Shown here one piece after another: positions 6,160-7,817 of a DNA stretch of 7,817 nucleotides. The notes below the pieces were generated by a model, which searched no databases, was not told the DNA's origin, and worked only from the letters and a program-made list of their open reading frames with translations. Location: assembly GCA_003168295.1 (NCBI GenBank), contig PMST01000221.1:21144-28960 (forward strand). Direction: 5' to 3'. This stretch comes from Actinomycetota bacterium. GTDB lineage: Bacteria; Actinomycetota; Actinomycetes; Streptosporangiales; Streptosporangiaceae. Positions within the stretch are counted from its first letter, which is position 1, and every line of letters starts with the position of its first letter. Both the position numbers and the translations under genes were made by a program.

Positions 6160-7002
6160 TCAGCGGACGGGGTGGCCGGCGGCGCGGAGGGCGGTTTTGA
6201 CTTCGGTGATGCGCAGGGTGCCGAAGTGAAAGACGCTCGCGGCCAGGACCGCGTCCGCTCCGGCGTCGACGGCTGGTGCGAAGTGCGCCAGCGTCCCGGC
6301 CCCGCCGCTCGCGATTACCGGGACGGTGACCACGTCGCGCACGGCCCGGATCAGCTCCAGGTCGAAGCCGACGGTGGTGCCGTCCGCGTCCATCGAGTTC
6401 AGCAGGATCTCGCCCGCGCCGAGTTCGGTGGCCTGCCGCGCCCAGCTGACCGCGTCGATGCCGGTGCCGACCCGGCCGCCGTGCGTGGTCACCTCGAAGC
6501 CGCTGTGTTGGCCCGGGGGGACGACCCCCCGGAACCCCCCGATCACGGAGGGGCTCCCGCCCCCCCGTTCCCCCCTGGGGGCCCCTTCGGGGCCCGCCAG
6601 CCGGCGCGCGTCTACGGATAGCACCACGCACTGGGACCCGAATCGCTCGGCCGCTTCGGCTAGCAGGTCGGGCCGGGCGATGGCGGCGGTGTTGAGCGAG
6701 ACCTTATCCGCCCCGGCCCGCAGCAGCCGGTCTACGTCAGCCACGCTGCGCACGCCGCCGCCTACGGTCAGCGGGATGAATACCTGCTCAGCGGTACGCC
6801 GCACCACGTCGTACATCGTGTCCCGGCCGCCGCTTGAGGCGGTGATATCCAGGAAGGTCAGCTCGTCGGCGCCTTCAGCGTCATAGAAGGCCGCCAGCTC
6901 CACCGGATCGCCCGCGTCCCGAAGCTCGCGGAAGTTCACCCCCTTGACCACCCGGCCGCCGTCCACATCCAGGCAGGGGATAACCCGGACCGCGACCGTC
7001 AT
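6160..7002 (-). CDS. hisF: Imidazole glycerol phosphate synthase subunit HisF (with in-frame insert)
   Basis: The cyclase subunit of IGP synthase: it uses ammonia from HisH to turn PRFAR into imidazole glycerol phosphate and AICAR. It is a (beta/alpha)8 barrel of 280 residues, about 25 longer than usual. Catalytic aspartates are D12 ([14 protein letters not shown]) and D131 (VVLSVDARR), matching Thermotoga D11/D130. Other motifs are LTVGGGVRS (79-87), [16 protein letters not shown] (170-185), [13 protein letters not shown] (197-209) and IASGGAG (230-236). Residues about 135-165 are an extra Gly/Pro/Arg-rich segment just after the D131 strand, where homologues have a short hairpin turn; it comes from a hairpin-rich DNA insert. 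The ATG at 7002 overlaps the priA stop as ATGA and has AGGA 4 nt upstream, so the longer open frame from 7173 is rejected. The barrel frame is otherwise intact, so function is plausible. Confidence 0.96.
   Translation of the reverse strand: MTVAVRVIPCLDVDGGRVVKGVNFRELRDAGDPVELAAFYDAEGADELTFLDITASSGGRDTMYDVVRRTAEQVFIPLTVGGGVRSVADVDRLLRAGADKVSLNTAAIARPDLLAEAAERFGSQCVVLSVDARRLAGPEGAPRGERGGGSPSVIGGFRGVVPPGQHSGFEVTTHGGRVGTGIDAVSWARQATELGAGEILLNSMDADGTTVGFDLELIRAVRDVVTVPVIASGGAGTLAHFAPAVDAGADAVLAASVFHFGTLRITEVKTALRAAGHPVR
6508..6600. repeat. G/C-rich hairpin element inserted in frame in hisF
   Basis: A 93-bp stretch of poly-C/poly-G blocks unlike the flanking codons. It has a perfect 8-bp stem, CCGGGGGG-ACGA-CCCCCCGG (6513-6532), and a perfect 7-bp stem, GGGCCCC-TTC-GGGGCCC (6579-6595). 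A weaker GGAG/CTCC pair lies between (6547-6557). On the minus strand, GGGGGGAACGGGGGGG and GGGGGGTTCCGGGGGG form a loose direct repeat. Its length is a multiple of three and it has no stop in the hisF frame. Homologues have only about 5-9 residues here. The composition resembles the small palindromic elements scattered between genes in actinomycetes; whether it is multicopy cannot be told from one window. Confidence 0.7.
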
Positions 7003-7736
7003 ATCTTCCTGACCTCGGCCAGGGCTTCTTCCAGGGTGAACGCGCCTTCGTAGAGGGCGGTGCCGACGATCGCGCCCTCCACGCCCAGCGGGACGAGCGA
7101 GGCGATCGCGCGCAGGTCGGCCAGGCTGGACACTCCCCCGCTGGCCACCACCGGTGCCGAGGTGCGCGCGCACACGTCACGGAGCAGGGCCAGGTTGGGA
7201 CCGCGCAGCATGCCGTCCTTGAGCACGTCGGTCACCACGTACCTGGCGCAGCCTTCGGCGTTCAGCCGGTCGAGGGTCTCGAAGAGCTCACCGCCTTCGG
7301 CGGTCCAGCCGCGGGCGGCGAGCCGGGTGCCCCTGACGTCGAGGCCTACCGCGACCCGGTCGGAGTGCCGGGCGATCACCGAGCGCACCCAGTCCGGGTT
7401 CTCCAGCGCCGCCGTGCCGATGTTGACCCTGGTGCACCCGGTGCCGAGCGCGCGAGCCAGCGACTCGTCGTCCCTGATGCCGCCGGACAACTCGACGCAG
7501 ACGTCCAGGTGGCTTACCACGTCCGCGAGCAGGTCCGCGTTCGACCCACGGCCGAACGCGGCATCCAGATCCACGAGGTGGATCCAGGAAGCACCGGCCC
7601 GCTGCCAGGCCAGGGCGGCCTCCATCGGGTCGCCGTAGCTGCTCCCGCTGCCCGCCACGCCCTGGACGAGCTGGACCGCATGCCCGTCGGTGACGTCGAC
7701 CGCGGGCAGCAAGGTCAGCGCGGCTAGATCAGTCAC
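6999..7736 (-). CDS. priA: Phosphoribosyl isomerase A (HisA/TrpF bifunctional)
   Basis: A (beta/alpha)8 isomerase of 245 residues that opens ProFAR to PRFAR in histidine synthesis. In actinobacteria it also converts phosphoribosyl anthranilate to CdRP, replacing TrpF. Acid/base residues are D14 in LLPAVDV and D170 in [10 protein letters not shown]. Further motifs are [14 protein letters not shown] (51-64), [10 protein letters not shown] (81-90), VNIGTAA (104-110) and VASGGVSS (197-204). The RGW triplet at 142-144 corresponds to the Arg/Trp pair used by PriA for the tryptophan substrate, which supports the bifunctional call. The start is GTG at 7736 with GGAG (7742-7745) 5 nt away. It sits 15 bp after hisH and overlaps hisF by four bases, so it is in the hisH-priA-hisF operon. 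No separate trpF is seen in the window. Confidence 0.95.
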   Translation of the reverse strand: MTDLAALTLLPAVDVTDGHAVQLVQGVAGSGSSYGDPMEAALAWQRAGASWIHLVDLDAAFGRGSNADLLADVVSHLDVCVELSGGIRDDESLARALGTGCTRVNIGTAALENPDWVRSVIARHSDRVAVGLDVRGTRLAARGWTAEGGELFETLDRLNAEGCARYVVTDVLKDGMLRGPNLALLRDVCARTSAPVVASGGVSSLADLRAIASLVPLGVEGAIVGTALYEGAFTLEEALAEVRKI

Positions 7737-7751
7737 GGGAGCTCCAGGAGG

Positions 7752-7817
7752 TCACAGCTTCTCCAGCCAGTTGGACAGCAGCGCGGCGCCGGCATCGCCG
7801 GACTTCTCCGGGTGGAA
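7752..7817 (-). CDS. hisH: Imidazole glycerol phosphate synthase subunit HisH (C-terminal fragment)
   Basis: Only the last 21 residues and the TGA stop are in the window; the rest lies beyond the right edge. The fragment begins FHPEKSGDAGAALLSNWLEK, which is the HisH C-terminus and contains the His and Glu of the glutaminase Cys-His-Glu triad. HisH supplies ammonia to HisF. It lies 15 bp upstream of priA in the same direction, as expected for the actinobacterial histidine operon. Confidence 0.9.
   Translation of the reverse strand, partial: FHPEKSGDAGAALLSNWLEKL

Noticed and set aside
7003..7173. Longer N-terminus for HisF (start at 7173)
   Set aside because: It overlaps priA out of frame; the ATGA overlap at 6999-7002 with an AGGA site and the [12 protein letters not shown] start fit the family.

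Overview
The window is high-GC DNA that reads as the chromosome of a filamentous-type actinomycete (Actinomycetota). The reasons are strong G/C bias at third codon positions, GTG starts, a priA-type hisA, the actinobacterial tryptophan-operon membrane protein family (TIGR02234), a TIGR03085 protein and a polyphosphate glucokinase. The exact order or genus cannot be fixed from the sequence alone.

Right part (about 6160-7817, minus strand): a tight histidine operon hisH (only its C-terminus is in the window) -> priA/hisA -> hisF, with a 4-base ATGA overlap between priA and hisF. Together HisH and HisF make imidazole glycerol phosphate, and PriA isomerises both the histidine and the tryptophan intermediate. 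hisF carries an unusual in-frame insert of about 93 bp made of G/C-rich hairpins.

Middle (about 4120-6135): three genes that interrupt the his/trp cluster. They are a plus-strand TIGR03085 protein (DinB/maleylpyruvate-isomerase-like fold), a minus-strand small membrane protein of unknown function, and plus-strand ppgK. Both plus-strand genes have a TANNNT box exactly where a leaderless transcript would need it.

Left part (1-4024, minus strand): hisI -> TIGR02234 membrane protein -> orphan OmpR-type response regulator with a degenerate receiver -> trpC -> trpB (C-terminus off the left edge). The response regulator start overlaps the membrane protein gene by 20 bp, and trpC/trpB share an ATGA overlap. 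trpE and the small HGxxPAAW gene often found here are absent. Four contiguous 17-bp imperfect repeats (perhaps five) fill the hisI-TIGR02234 gap and run into the start codon. trpC is broken by five single-base insertions within about 250 bp, although every catalytic residue is still encoded in one frame or another. TrpB has a 25-residue low-complexity segment that splits its conserved N-terminal motif.

Most of the window is ordinary amino-acid biosynthesis. The items worth a second look are the hairpin insert in hisF, the 17-bp repeat array, the atypical regulator embedded in the trp operon, and the clustered +1 lesions in trpC.
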